Source: Crotophaga sulcirostris
Lineage: Eukaryota > Chordata > Aves > Cuculiformes > Crotophagidae
Reading direction: 5' to 3'
DNA: 64,000 nucleotides
Assembly: GCA_013397455.1 (NCBI GenBank)
Contig: VYZB01000274.1
Location: 439,411 to 503,410 of the forward strand
Part shown: positions 51,910 to 64,000 of the stretch, piece by piece
Layout of the letters: every line of letters starts with the position of its first letter
How positions within the stretch are numbered: the stretch's first letter is position 1
The notes under the pieces: generated by a model
What the model was told of the DNA's origin: nothing
Databases searched by the model: none
What the model saw: the letters and a program-made list of their open reading frames with translations, nothing else
Position numbers and translations under genes: made by a program

Positions 51910-52782
51910 ATATATCACCCCAAGGATAAATTCAAATACATTATTTATTTTGGACACAGTCAAAATCACAATACAGATATCAATCTGCAGTTTACCGCAG
52001 CAAAACTCAGATATGCTCTGAGGTGACTTCTTGAAGTTGCAAAGCAGATCTCAGTCTGCACAGTTCATAGTCTATATTTTGAACACATGTTAAAGTTGCC
52101 AAACAAATTACAGGAAAACTCAGACACGGTCTGATATGCCCTGAAGTGCCAAAGAAAAGGGAAAAAGGGTGTGGTAGAATAAGGGGAGATAAGAATAAGT
52201 GAGTAAGGTAGAGAGAAAGAAGAAAAGAAAGAAAGTAACAAGACAAAGAAAAAATAGCCACCATATCATTGGAGCACAGCAGTTCCTCAGGAAGTCATGG
52301 TCCAGCAGCAATTCCTTGGGAAACGTGGTCCATGGGTTGGTGGTTGCATGCATTTATGCTTCTTGACAGAGATCCTCTGTGTGACAGATCCCTGCCCACT
52401 TACCATGCAGGGAGCGGTATTGCTGCACCTGCGCTGTTTCTCTGTGTGGAAAGTTCTCAAATTGGGGCATATGGAGAAGTTTCTTTGGGAAAGTCCTTAA
52501 ACTAGGGCTGGGGGTTCCAGCATCACTGGCAGTTAAACAGACCCTTGCCAGAAATAACCTCTGTGTGGGCCTTTTGGGCACACATGTGCAGTCACGTTTG
52601 TGTGCGGAAGGGAGAAGCAGTGCCTTCTCCTACACCTCCACCCTCTCTCCTCTCCTGTTGCCAACTAAGAGCGACACAAAGGTCCCTCAGGGCACACAGC
52701 CTTGCACCCAGAGAGTATTTAATGCATACAAAATACAAGTAAAGAACTCGATCTTTACGGTCTCTAAGGGTGCCAAGACATG
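51910..52782 (-). other. Unclassified block, possibly LTR-derived
   Basis: The block stands out as less AT-rich, with a purine-rich section (about 52,150-52,258) and a short imperfect direct repeat (AAACTCAGATATGCTCTGAGG near 52,003 and AAACTCAGACACGGTCTGATA near 52,117). Read on the minus strand it begins TGTCTTGGCACCCTTAGAG, has a TTAAATA motif near 52,718 and an AATAAA-type signal near 51,945, an order that would suit an LTR. I cannot find clean ends or a target duplication and do not recognise the family. Confidence 0.3.
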
Positions 52783-55700
52783 ATAAGGTAATTGTAAGGC
52801 CTGTGTCATTAAGAAGGTACATAAATTTCCTCCCATTTTACTTGATATACAAAATATCCTTCAATGTCCTTTGATTATGGGATGAATGTTTCAGAAGATC
52901 AGCCTTGCAAAGAGGTACCCATCAGTCACATCAATAGAAGCACAGCTGGCTGAATATTTTTCAAATTACTTTTTCAGGGGAAAATACTTGAGTCATTAAA
53001 ACACAAACTGATTGGGCATAAAGGTCCCTTTCAGTGAGATTACCATTACCAAAAAAAAGTGTAAAAGTGAATATTTCAATTTAAAGAACTGCTATCACCG
53101 TGTGCAGAATGCTTATTTGGAGTTGAGACATGATCTAGAACAGAAATTTTAGATGAAATAAAACAAGTCTTCAGAATTATTGAAACAACATGTTTGTCTC
53201 CCTTTGTTTTGATTTGAACATGTATTTGTCTTATCAAGCTTTTTTGAAGGTTTGAAATTTCAACCTGATTCAAGCCAGTAAAGAAGCCAAGAATTCTGGT
53301 CTTTCCCACAGAGCCCTTCTCTGTCAGTAAATAGCTTACCATAGTGATGGAGTGATCTTCATAAAAGATTTTAACAATGATGAATTGTTAAGTGTGGCTT
53401 CTCTAGAGGTGTCTGACAACAGGAAACTCTTTCCAGTGTTGCTGATGCTTTTCTTGGTAGATCTTTATATTTAGCAGCTCCTTGAAAGGCGATTCAGTCT
53501 CTTTCTCTCTCTGAAATAGAGCTGTCCTGTCTCACAACTAAAGACTCCCTTTTAACTGAAGCGAGTATGTATAGTGGATGAAGACACAGGGAGAGATTCA
53601 GGAGTGAAGGTGTCCTTGTCCTGTTCTCTTCGCTTTCCTTGGTGATCATGCAACTGGCTGCAAGGACAGCTTTGAACTGTCTCTTGGAGGAAATCCAAAG
53701 AATTAAAGAAGAATAATAACTCTAAACCACCAAATCTACAAGCTGTGCTCCTTAGGATATGTGACGTACTACTGCTGCTTTGGGCATAAAAACTCCAATG
53801 CTCTCACACTAATGAATGCCTAAGTACTGTAATGTTTGCATGCACTGTCTAATGCATTCTGTACAAAGCAGTCTCATGGAAATCAGTGGGACCACCCTGA
53901 GGGAACAAATACAGTTTTCAGTCCCATTTATGATTCTCTTGAACACCAGAGTGACACTACCAGGCAAGCAATCTGGTTCCAAAGGAGATGGATTCTCATT
54001 ATGTTTTAATTCATAGAGCAATTATTGTTTTATGTATGATATATAATGAAAAAATATACAAAGTTAACTTGTAAAATGCAGGAGATTTTGAAGAAGCAGG
54101 ATGTGAAGCTACTTTGCCTCAAAGCTGTGATACTCCTATTTCTTTCCTGCTGTTTGGTTTCTGAGCTGCACCATTATAATGGAGAGGGAGACTATTCAAC
54201 AGAGATAACTATGCTGGAAGGATGAAGGAAAGAGGAAAATAGGACAGCAAAAGAGAGCATCCTCTTCTATACTCAGTTAAAAAATACATTTCTTAAATTA
54301 TTAGTGCATTTCCTTTGAAATGTTCCCACCCATTTCCCAGTGACAGGAATGAAACTCTTACCATCTTTAAGAGAACAATTTTGACTTCGTAGAGAAAGAC
54401 AGCAGCTGATGGTTGCCTGCTAGTTCCACTGCTATGTGCAGAAGTGAAAGAGTAAGGTGGAGCAAAAAAAGTGGTTAAGGAGAGGACAGGAAATAATAAA
54501 TGAATGGCAGAAACTATTTTAATGAGTTGTCATTTTGGACAGCATCATTTTGTAAGTCCAATAGAGAAATGTTTGCCTGTGTTGTGTGGTACAATGTTTA
54601 AAAAATCTTGTCCATGTTATTTACACAGACTGTGGAAAATACATGCCTAATTTAAATAGGTTTGAGATTATGAGCTGGAATGTTATAGGCAGGAGGTGAA
54701 GTTTTTTTCTGTGTACCTCTGAGAACTATTGTACAAAGGATTTTTTTTTTGTGTGGCTGCTGACATCTATGATTCTACATTTCTGATACAAGACACTACT
54801 GTAACTGACTTTGAATTGATATTGTTACGCGAGAGTCATTGAGAACATGTGAAGAAGAATTAGTTAGAGGCTGAATGTTTTAGCTATCAATAACCCCTCA
54901 GTGTTTCTTTGATTCCTGTCATACATATTTGCAGGTCAAAATACTGTTGTGTTCCTCTTACATACATTATGATCCCACCTAAGATTTATATAAGATGTTG
55001 TGTACTTGTGATACCTTCTAAAAAAATCAGTGTGTAAACCAAAGTTTTGAAAGTATTTTGAAAACTGACTTGAAGTCTTGAAAACATCAAAGTATTCAAC
55101 AGTGAAACATGATGCATAACTTAACACTTTGCAGTTACTAGATATGCTTGAAAAATTCAAGTAACACTTATTCAAAATAAGTGTCTTTGAATTAATTATT
55201 TTCATTTATTAATAGCAATGTCCTGCAAAGTTGAAATATTTTTGAAGAATTGTCAGAAGTGAGAAGTGACTTTGAGATTGAACTTCATTTGTATGCAACA
55301 AGTCTCAAGCTCAGATCCATGTGTTTTGGATGGCTAGACAGCTAAAGACACTAATTTCAATTAAAATAAGATATTTTGTGGGACAGAGATGAGCCTAGTA
55401 ATATATGAAATGAGATTAAGCGCTAAATTGCTAGGGCTTTTCTTGAAAAATTATGTTGTAACTATACTGGATTTTATGGAGTAAAATGAACAGAGCACTG
55501 ATATCAGAAAAGCGATTTTTTTTAAATGAATGCAACAGGTTCTGATGCATGTGACTAGGAGGATTCAGAGTGTGCCTGCTCCTGACTACGATCTTCCAGC
55601 CTGATTTGTAGGCAGAATTGTATTGTTCAAGCTGATGCGTTTTCATCAGCAATAGATATTTGTCATATGATTCTAAAGAAGTAATTAGCAAAAAGGAACC

Positions 55701-56574
55701 CTGACTAATGATGAAGTTACATACTGTTGCTAGTACTGTTTTATTGCATTACTAAATGATATTGCTGCTTGGTCCTGTTTATTAATTTGCAAGATTCAGA
55801 TCAGTTCTAAGGAGATAAGTACTGGTCCCTTAGGAAAACATAAAATGTTTCAAGATGGGCTTCTCACTAGAATACAATTTTCAGTCCTTCCTGTTCTTGC
55901 CTGTGCTGAGAGAATTAGCAAGAAAAAGATAAAGAATTTAATTAAATTACCTGTAATAATTTCAGCAAAATAACCAATTCAATTTCAAAAGAATGGTAAA
56001 GCTCTCAGTTCAGTGTAGAAATATTATAAAGAAAATAATATAGGATATTGCAATCTGTACTATTAAAAAATTCACAATATTCTAATTAAAATAGGAAAAT
56101 ATGGAGCTTTCATTTGGAAAAGAATGTAATTTGTTATTCAGCATCATCTGTATTGACTCAATGACTGTTTTGCTGTAGGTGAATTTGCATTGGTGAAGCA
56201 GAGGTCTCTTCCAAAACAGTTCAGTCTGTCCTAGAACCTAAAATTTTGTTACTTGTAATACTGTCACTCATTCTTATTAACCTTGTAAATAATTGCATGT
56301 TCATTTTTCAGACTTTTACTCCTTTTTGTATGGACTTCATAGCTACATGTTTGCTTGGTCAGCTCTTTAGAAATGGCCTTGTCTGCTAGGGAATAGGAAA
56401 TAGGTGTAAACATTTGCACTTATCTTTATGCTTAACAGATACATCCAAAACAAATTAAATGTAAGAAACATGGATGTTAATGTGCTAACTCTGTTTTGAC
56501 ACTGCTGGTCAAGTTCCTCCTCCTCACTGTTAAATAATTTTGTCTCCAGACGGTGCCATTCAAAAGGCTTTTGC
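52783..56574. other. Non-coding AT-rich DNA
   Basis: No supportable gene, RNA or repeat. All open frames are shorter than 90 codons. Confidence 0.5.
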
Positions 56575-57150
56575 ATGATTGGCTGTTGCAACCAAATGAC
56601 CCAGACACCAAGTGTCCCTTACAGTCCACTAGGGCCATTGCATTGCTTAGGAACCTGTATTTGCTTCCAGGGATTGAGTGAGTCACCGTATGGATGCATT
56701 GTTGCTCATCTTTCCTACTGCCTCAATAAAGCTTCATTTTATAACACATTGTCAGATTTCATTAGTGTTTGGAATACACTGTCCCACCAGGCACCTCAAC
56801 CGGGATCCTGTCTCTGTCTCCTTAGTCCATTGTCCCACTGGATGTTTTGATGCTATCTGTGCTCCATGCTGAACCAGCCCCAGCTCTGCAACCCCTCTTG
56901 TTGTTCCAGCCTACTGTCCGACTGATGTGCCTTCCTGGGACCCAGGCAGGATACTGTACCCAAATGAGACCTACCATTTAATAATCTGTGGACCCTTGTC
57001 CAGTCTCCAGCAGGGTTACTGCCAGGGGTTTACATTTCTGTGGCAGGGATGCCCACTGCTCCAGTCTGAATTTTATGGGAACCCTGTCTGCCTTTTCTTC
57101 AGCCCTGTCCAGCCCATCTGGAAGACAGCCCTCCCCTCATGTATATAGGT
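56575..57150. other. C/T-rich, loosely repetitive block
   Basis: The composition differs from the AT-rich flanks. Related phrases recur at loose intervals: TTGTCCCACCAGG, TTGTCCCACTGGATG, ACTGTCCGACTGATG and CTTGTCCAGTCTCC, each followed by C-rich sequence. This could be a decayed tandem repeat or part of an old retroelement. The 91- and 73-codon frames it contains have no domain. Confidence 0.35.
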
Positions 57151-57383
57151 GTCCTTAGAACTTGGTGTCATGGTCAAAGTTGATGAAAATACTCTCCATT
57201 ACGTCCTACAGGTCACTGAGAGACATTGAATAGACATCCCAACATACATCCTGCAGCGGTCCACTTGTTGCCAGGCTTTACTGTCCAAACTTGGATACAG
57301 ACAGATTGTGGCATGAGGTGCTGACAGCTATGGTGAAGTAAGGTTAAGTCCCCTGCTCCTCTGCGATCCACAAGTCCAGTTAT

Positions 57384-58200
57384 TTTATCACAGAAAATTA
57401 TAGGTTGGGTCAGGCATTATTTAGTCTTGGTAAACCCATGCTTACAGTTCCCATTACTGTTCTGCTCTTTTATGTGCCTAGGAATGTGTTGCACAAGGAC
57501 TCAATCCATGATTTTACCAAGAGTGAACATGAGGCTGACTGGCTTATTGTTCTCTGGATCATCCCTTTGGCATTTTGACATTGTGTGTGATTAACTGCCT
57601 TTCTCTGTTCTTTGAGTATCTGTCTGAACCTCCACGGACTGTCAAAGATAATAGAGTGTGGCATTACAAGACATCATCCAGATCTCAGCATACTGTGTAT
57701 AACTTACTGGGATGCATCGACTTGTGTAGGTTGAGTTCTCCCAGGTAATACATGACTCAACTCTCATGCACTGCTGATCCTTCTCCTTCCCCTTGAATCC
57801 TTTCAGGTCAGGGTAACTCAGCCGCACCTGCATCTGCTGTCACTAAATCACCCAACCTTTTCACATTTTCTTTGTTCACCCCTTTATTACAAATGTAGTT
57901 GTAGAAGCTCCTCTTTTTGCCCTTAATGTCCCTTGAACCTTTTAAATCCAGATGAGCTTTGGATTGAATGACACCAGGAAACTTTTCTAAATGCTTCTTT
58001 TCCACTATATCCCTGCTCCCACCCCTGTTTGCTGCATTTTTAAGCTGGAGTTCTGCCATAATGTTCCTTTTAGCCAAGTCCAGAAAGACATCCTTGTCTG
58101 TCTTCAGATCCAGCCTGGAGGGTGCTCTCCTTAATGGTCTGCCAGCTTTCCTTATCTCCTTTGCCTTTCAGAGTGACCTGCCATGGATCCCACCTACCTT
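57384..58200 (-). mobile_element. Old CR1 LINE fragment, antisense, central ORF2 region
   Basis: Minus-strand translation gives pieces matching the stretch of CR1 ORF2 from the linker into reverse transcriptase: a WQTIKESTLQ block, AHLDL...RDIKGKKRSFYNYI...NKENV...LGDLVTADA, and lower down HGFTK-like residues followed by CLTQP. Several frameshifts and stops separate the pieces, and neither the 5' end nor the 3' tail of CR1 is present. This is an older, more diverged insertion than the copy at 48.7-49.7 kb. Confidence 0.8.
57808..58077 (-). pseudogene. CR1 ORF2 linker/RT remnant
   Basis: An 89-codon open piece within the antisense CR1 fragment carries the conserved CR1 block that precedes the reverse-transcriptase palm, recognisable by KGKKRSFYNYI and LGDLVTADA. 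No catalytic YxDD motif is included. It is a broken relic. Confidence 0.75.
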
Positions 58201-60587
58201 CTACCTCTGTCTAGGTTCAGTCCTACTCGCCTGAAATCTAGGCACTGTGATTTGCTAATTTTTGTTTCTCTTTTTCTTATTTCAACTTTCATATGCATAT
58301 TCCCGTAGGATTCATTCAGCAGACTCTTGCCTCTTTACTTCTATTCTTGCCTCATTTCCTGCCTCATGAGAAAAGATTTCATCCACCCATTTACACTCTT
58401 CTATACAGCCTATGTAGCAGGTACTACTAAACTTTGATCTTTCCTTCTTTTCAGTTCAATGTATTCGTAATTGCTAGATTAAACTGTATTTATGTTTTCC
58501 CCACATCAACTTTTGTGAAGACTCATGGATTCATTTGATTATGAAAAAGTGATAGCAGTTAGTTTCTAATCATCAAAGGTCTTTGTGGTTCCGTTAAAAA
58601 TAAAGCATTCTCCTTAGGTGAAGTACGTTTCATGGCAGTAACTTGATTAGATTACATGTCTTATTCCTTATTTAGTATTTATTGTCTTCACTTTTTCTGT
58701 TTCAAGCTTTAGAGTGAAACAAAGCTTTCAATGGCAGTTACAGAGAAAAATATTCCCCCCCCCTCAGAAAGAAGAAAATGAAAATTCTAAACACTTGCAA
58801 GGAATATGAAATTGAATAGTATTTTCATATTTTCTTCAAAACTAGCTATTTAAGAAAGTTGGTTTTCAGTCTTACCCAGTGTTTAGAATCAAAAGTGAGT
58901 GAACTGTTCTTTAATAGTTTGACAATTTGTAGTACGCAAGCATATTCATTCCCCAGTTCCTTTTTGTTAACACAAATTGAATATTTTCAGATGTACATGG
59001 GGCCTGGGGAATGTTTGAAAGCAACAAATACATAATATAAAACAATATTTTTAAGCATCATGATAAACTGTATTTTTTCCAACTTTGGAGAATAAAATTT
59101 TTTTAAAAGATTCCTGAATTTTGAAGACCTACTACATGCAAATGTAGATTTCATTACATGTATAATGCAGCAGCCATCACATATTCTAGAAAGCACTGTT
59201 CTGAATAATGCTTTTATTTTCCCTGTCTCCCAGGAGGGAGATATGAGGGTGCTGCAGTCCAGGCACCCTGCATGGAGGAACTAGAGAAATGACCAGACTA
59301 GGCACATATTTCTTATGTGGTTTCAGTTGAAGTCATATTACGTTGTTCTCTGCAGACCAAAGCTTAAAAACTCTTTGTAATTCCACCTGATAGTTCAGAG
59401 GGGAAAAAAAAATCCTTCAGGAAATTTTCAGGATTGGAGGAAACTGAAACTTTTCTCTGAAATAATTTACTGACTCTTCATCTCATTCAAAATTTGTCAC
59501 TCAAGCCACATGGTCTGAGTGTTCTTCAACAGGATTTCCCTTGTAATATTCTACTGTAATCAGAACATTGGTGTGGAGAAGGGAAACAAGCTGGCGTGAT
59601 TATTTGCAATTTCCAAAGCTTCTGGCAGAGTCCACCACAAGAGTCTTTTTAACAAGACATATAGTTATAGATGAGATGTGAAGTGCTTTTATAGATCCAA
59701 ACTAAGAAACATGAAACAAAGCAGGATGACAAATGACAGCTTTTTAGTATGGTGAAAGCTCAAGAGCAGCTACTGCTGAAGCCTATGTTGGATCTGGCTT
59801 TTCTTCCTGAATACATGAGCATTGCCTCCAGACCAGCTCCACAACCAAACAACAACAAAAAGCAGCCATTAGGTGGCAAATTCTGTACATTCTTTAGGAT
59901 GTCCAAGACAAGACAAACCCAAGACAGCGCTTATGGTATGGTCACTGGTTGACTCCATCACTAGGTTAATTCAGCACTGGTAAATTTAGTGCAACATAAA
60001 TATGCCCTAAAATGAGACATTAAGTGATGACTACTAGAATGAAATACAATCACATAAAAATGATGAGAAAAAATCATAAGAGGAATAGACTACCATGACA
60101 AACAGTATGATAAATATTGCTTAGATACTGGATTAATGTAATGTTTGATTTATTTTTTTTAAATGCATACAGCAAAAATGAGAGAAGGATGCTGTAAATA
60201 GTGTTAGAAATTATGAAGATAAACAGGCTTCTAAGGAAAAATAAAAGACTGAAAAAAAAGCAGAAGAGGAATAGGAAGCCATGATAGAAAAACACAGAAT
60301 GTCAAACGACAGTTTTTCAATATTTCAGGAAACAGGGGCAGTTGCAAATTGCCCTTGTTTTCAGAAGATGAAGCTGTCTACTTGCCATTGAACAAAGTGG
60401 CTCATAGACCACTCCAGTGTGCATGAAACTTCGGGAATCTGGAGACAGAAAAGTCGAACTGGAGATTACCTTGCAGATGGTCTAGAAAAAAGAAAAAATA
60501 CTTGTCTTTGCTGTGACTATAGGCGTAGATTGAGATTACATTTTAACTGTTGTCTACAATTAATGTATGATAAAATGTTGTATTTGG
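58201..60587. other. Non-coding AT-rich DNA
   Basis: No gene or recognised repeat. A short C run lies near 58,756-58,763. Open frames are under about 75 codons. Confidence 0.5.
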
Positions 60588-61008
60588 TGCATGTGGCAAG
60601 GTTTTGGTAGCGGTGGGACTACAGGGGTGGTCCCTGTGGAAGGAGGCCAGGGGCTGCCCCAGGGTTGTCATGGCCAGTTCCACCTGGTTCCAACCAGCTC
60701 AAATAGACCTACATACAGGACACAGTCCAGTCCCTCAGACATGGATCAGAGGCCTCTTCCAAAACATATTTAAAGCAGAAAAGCTGGTTTAATGTTTGTC
60801 TTTGTTTCTCACTGCTCAGACATATTTTATTTGGCAAAAAATTACACTAATTTCCCCAAGTCAAATGTGTTCTGCCTGAGACAGTAAATGATAAACAATG
60901 CCAAAGTCTTTATCTCGGCTCACAGTTCTCTCATCCCACTGACAGTGAGGTGTGAGTGAGCAGCTGGGTGAGCATTTGGCTGTTTGCCGTGGCTAAGCCA
61001 CTGCAGAT
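60588..61008 (+). mobile_element. Avian LTR-like retroelement fragment
   Basis: The sequence follows a repeat family common in bird genomes: GTGGCAAGGTTTTGGTAGCG, 'CTACAGGGGTGGTCCCTGTG', 'GGCTGCCCCAGG', a TATA-like ACATATTTAAA, then 'TAATTTCCCCAAGTCAAATG', 'TCTGCCTGAGACAGTAAATG' and 'CTTTATCTCGGCTCAC', closing near GTGAGCATTTGGCTG. Compared with my memory of the family, the middle section after the TATA-like box is deleted. I recognise the pattern but cannot give the formal family name. It is diverged and carries no open reading frame of note. Confidence 0.6.
60765..60774 (+). promoter_or_regulatory. TATA-like box in the LTR-like fragment
   Basis: CATATTTAAA sits where this retroelement family has its promoter TATA sequence. 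In an old truncated copy it is probably inactive, though LTR promoters are sometimes reused by the host. Confidence 0.4.
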
Positions 61009-61879
61009 GGGTATGCAGTTCAGTGTGTTAAGCTGTGAAACATTTCATTTTTTTTTATTTATTGCTTCTAAAGCTGCTGATGTCTGTATCAGTTCCACTG
61101 ATACTTTCTGCAGTTCTTTTTCCAAACACAGAATATTTATGGGAATATTGTTTCATTAAACATCTTTTTAAGAACTGGGCTTCAGAGGTAGTTGGGGAAA
61201 AAAAGAATTCTGCAATATCATCTTCCAGAAACCTACTTCCAAGATGCAGTGTAATTTGTATTTTTGCTTCCACCAGAAAGATGAATTGCAGTGTAAGGGA
61301 GTTTTCTACTTCTGTGGTCTGTGATGTGGTTAAGTCCCAAGACTTTTACCTGTAGTCATTGAGAAAGTGCTCTGTTCCCTGTTTGTGTTTCTGCTCAGTG
61401 AAAATGCCGATTCCTGGGCGGTGTCTTTGCTGGATTAATGCATAGATCACTTATACTGGCATTCTGCATGCTCAATTTGTACAGAAAACAAAATGGCAAC
61501 TGCCTTCTGGCAAATGAGGGGAGTCAAGTGTTTGCTTCAAATCATGCCCCAGCTAGCTTTGTGGGTCTCAGCAGTTTTTTCTGCTTGAGAAACTGCTCAG
61601 GGATGTAGCAGTTAGATTTCAAATGGTTTGGAAATGCCTGCATGTCATAAAAGCAAATGTTTTAAATGTTGCACCAATAATATTTTCTTTTAGTTGATGT
61701 AGGTTTATTTCAATCCAGATATGTGGATATTGTGCTCCATTTGGATTTAACAGAGTGGATGTTCGCAGCTACCTGCTAGTATCACTCTCACACGTAATAT
61801 CAAACTGAGAACATAAACTGGACACCAAAGTTAATTCTGCAGCGTTAGGTTACTTCAGGTTGCTCCAGAAATTTTGTTG

Positions 61880-62145
61880 TAGTTCCTCATTAAATGTATA
61901 TATGCTTATTATATGGAGGCATAGATATATTTGTGAGGAATAATAGTACATGATAATATATAGATGACTAGATTGTCTAAGTATATAGAAACCTAATGTG
62001 CATCTAAATGTATCTAGATATGTATAAATACATAAAATGTGCGTACATTACTAAATATGTCTATGTACATTTAGAAATATATGGATTTATATTATATGCA
62101 AGTTACATATATCTACTTGATGTATATGTCACGTATGTGTGTAGT
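61880..62145. repeat. AT-rich cryptic simple repeat
   Basis: TATATA, GTATAT, ATACATA and TATGTAC words recur in irregular order. This cryptic TA/TG simplicity gives a tyrosine-rich 83-codon frame (62,008-62,259) that is a compositional artefact. Confidence 0.65.
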
Positions 62146-62458
62146 TACTCTCTTGCCATGAAAATTACATTGTGTTTTATGCTCTCAGGACAAAAGAGAG
62201 CACAATTCCCATGCTCTTTTGTAATTTTTTTTTGGTCTGTTTCTTCTTTTCTTCCCTAAGAGATATTTTGAAAAGATTTCAACATGATTCTATTGTAAAA
62301 TAGCTTCCAGATCTGAGATACTATTTTGTTTACCACCAGGCCTGGGGAGATAAGATTTTTCAGATTATATCAATGTTTAGATTATGTGCATCTAGATGGA
62401 AGAAACGAAGTTACTTTCTTTTAGTGGGCGTGTTACATTTTTCAATGATATTGCTAGG

Positions 62459-62473
62459 CTGTCAGATTGACAG
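62459..62473. promoter_or_regulatory. Palindromic CTGTCA-N3-TGACAG motif
   Basis: Two inverted TGACAG half-sites are separated by three bases. TGACAG is the core recognised by MEIS/TGIF-type TALE homeodomain proteins, so paired sites could bind a dimer. A perfect 6-bp inverted pair can also occur by chance in 64 kb. Confidence 0.25.
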
Positions 62474-64000
62474 CTTGAATCAGCTTGAAACTGTGCATTA
62501 GTTCAGAAATGTGGCCTTCTTCAGCAGGACTGCAACAGCAGAAACATCTGCATCTGGGGACACACTGTGTCATGTACTTGCAAATACCACAAGAGTTTGA
62601 ATAATTTTTCATATTTTTCAGCATTGATTTAAATTATTGAGGAAGATATGTAGCAAATGTTAAATTGAAATCTACATCTCACTAGAATTTTAGTTTTATT
62701 CTGTCTCATTTAACAGGTGGAAACTCAAGTCCTTCTCCCAAAGTCCACTGGACATTTAAAAAACAGATATTTAATTGTGTTTTCAAAGTGTTCCTTGAAT
62801 GTTTCATCAAATAAATAATTTGAACAGCAATAAAAGATGGGAACAATTTTAAAATGCCCAGAATCTGTGGTAAAAATACTGTGATTTTGGACTGTTTTAC
62901 AGTGCAGAAGGTTTCTGAGGATAGGCGTGTAGTGATGTTTCTTTTATCATCAGCTTTCACTTTTTCATTTATTTCACCATATTATTCCTGTGCAACGCCT
63001 GCCTTTCTCTTTGTTTTAATTTTTTTTCAAATAAGGAATACCATAAAGGATCATATTTAATAAGGGAGTGCAATGACTTTAAATCAGTGCATGCTCAACC
63101 CCCACTTGCCCAACTAGAACTCTTAATCAAAGACTCTGGAAATCTAACAGTCCGATCCTTCCAGTTCCTATGTTATTTCTTATAGGAAATGAACATATTC
63201 AGTTATAGTTTTTTTCAAATTCCCATAGGTAACAAAGACACTTGACTTTTAGGATGGATTGAAAATCTACTTACTCTTTTGTTAACTATTTTAATATCTT
63301 TGATTTCTTCAGTTTTCCTGTACTGTATCATTGATTTTCCTTACAACTTTTTTGTATAAATTAACATTGTTCAATATTTTTTTTCATTTACTTTTCTTTT
63401 TTTTCCTAAGACGGAAATATCATCAAAACAATTAAAACAATAAAAAACACATATTTGTTGTACTTCTAGGGAAAAGCTTTTTTTTCCCCACCAAACATTG
63501 TACAGAGGCTTATAAATAAAATGCAATAACTGTTCTGAATCTTATTTTGATTATAATTGTATGTCTTAGGAAACTTTTAATATAAAAACATAATAGAATT
63601 CAATCTGTATCTTATATGGGTGCGTTAAGTATTACCTTGTTGGTACCAACAGGAAGGATAATTTTGCATCAGCAAAACAATTATTCATATTTAGTAGTAC
63701 AGACTTTTGACATCATTTGCTATGGAATGCATCCATTTAAGTAGATTAATTTCTTGTACTTTATTTCACTAGTTTTGTGATGAAGTGATATTTTTGACTG
63801 TAAAGTTTTCAAAGAATTTGAAACATTATAAAAATGGTTTTCCGTGCCTTCTTCATGAACACTCACTCTTTAAATGCGTGCATTTTTAATATACCTTTAA
63901 TTCTTGATTTTTTTGAATCAGTAGCCTTGTGTTTTAGAGCGAGGCACAAGCCTACTGTTGAAATGCTGGTAATAGATCCACTCGGTCCTGTAGTCTGGAT

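Larger units (their letters stand above)
61009..64000. other. Non-coding AT-rich DNA to window end
   Basis: No gene is supported here. The stretch contains the cryptic AT repeat and several T- or A-rich tracts near 63,370-63,480. Open frames are short and lack domains. Confidence 0.5.

Noticed and set aside
62008..62259. Tyrosine-rich 83-codon frame
   Set aside because: It is produced by the TA/TG cryptic simple repeat.
1..64000. CRISPR arrays, rRNA, tRNA, operons or ribosome-binding sites
   Set aside because: No regular spaced repeats, no RNA gene signatures seen by eye, and the sequence is plainly vertebrate in character.

Overview
The window looks like a piece of a bird chromosome. It is AT-rich, mostly non-coding vertebrate DNA with few repeats, and most of the repeats I can recognise are CR1-type LINE fragments, including the CR1 3' tail and degenerate CR1 reverse-transcriptase reading frames. 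One further fragment resembles an LTR-like retroelement widespread in birds. There are two assembly gaps (8,264-8,344 and 33,249-33,583). There is no sign of bacterial gene organisation, CRISPR arrays, rRNA or tRNA. I cannot name the species or chromosome.

The one clear protein-coding system is a pair of C3HC4 RING-finger genes of a TOPORS-like type lying in opposite directions. The left gene (19,366-20,349, minus) encodes 327 aa: an N-terminal RING, a middle domain, an acidic/serine-rich linker and a basic Ser/Arg-rich tail. The right gene (33,741-34,442, plus) encodes 233 aa and lacks the tail. They sit in a large inverted repeat: left arm 19,669-21,395, right arm 32,676-34,422, spacer about 11.3 kb. 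Aligning the arms by hand, I count 2 differences in about 1,072 bp covering the 5' flank and the first 114 codons. In the remaining 339 bp of shared coding sequence I count 16 differences, of which 14 changed codons are non-synonymous and 1 is synonymous. This sharp change in identity is the most interesting observation in the window. It suggests recent duplication or gene conversion of the promoter plus RING half, combined with diversification of the half likely to bind substrate.

Layout: 1-5,559 non-coding; 5,560-6,460 a GC-rich island with a G-quadruplex motif and a 28-base C run; 6,461-19,229 non-coding with one CR1 tail and a gap in purine-rich sequence; 19,230-21,471 the left RING locus and a 77-bp direct repeat of its promoter-side sequence; 21,472-32,675 spacer with a 51-bp tandem duplication and two small CR1 fragments; 32,676-34,442 the right RING locus with a gap over its GC-rich 5' region; 34,443-48,689 non-coding; 48,690-49,683 a 5'-truncated CR1; 51,910-52,782 an unclassified block that may be LTR-derived; 57,384-58,200 an old antisense CR1 RT fragment; 60,588-61,008 the bird LTR-like fragment with a TATA-like box; then AT-rich sequence to the end.

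Apart from the two RING genes and decayed CR1 frames I found no convincing coding exon. Small exons of a spliced gene could be missed by eye.
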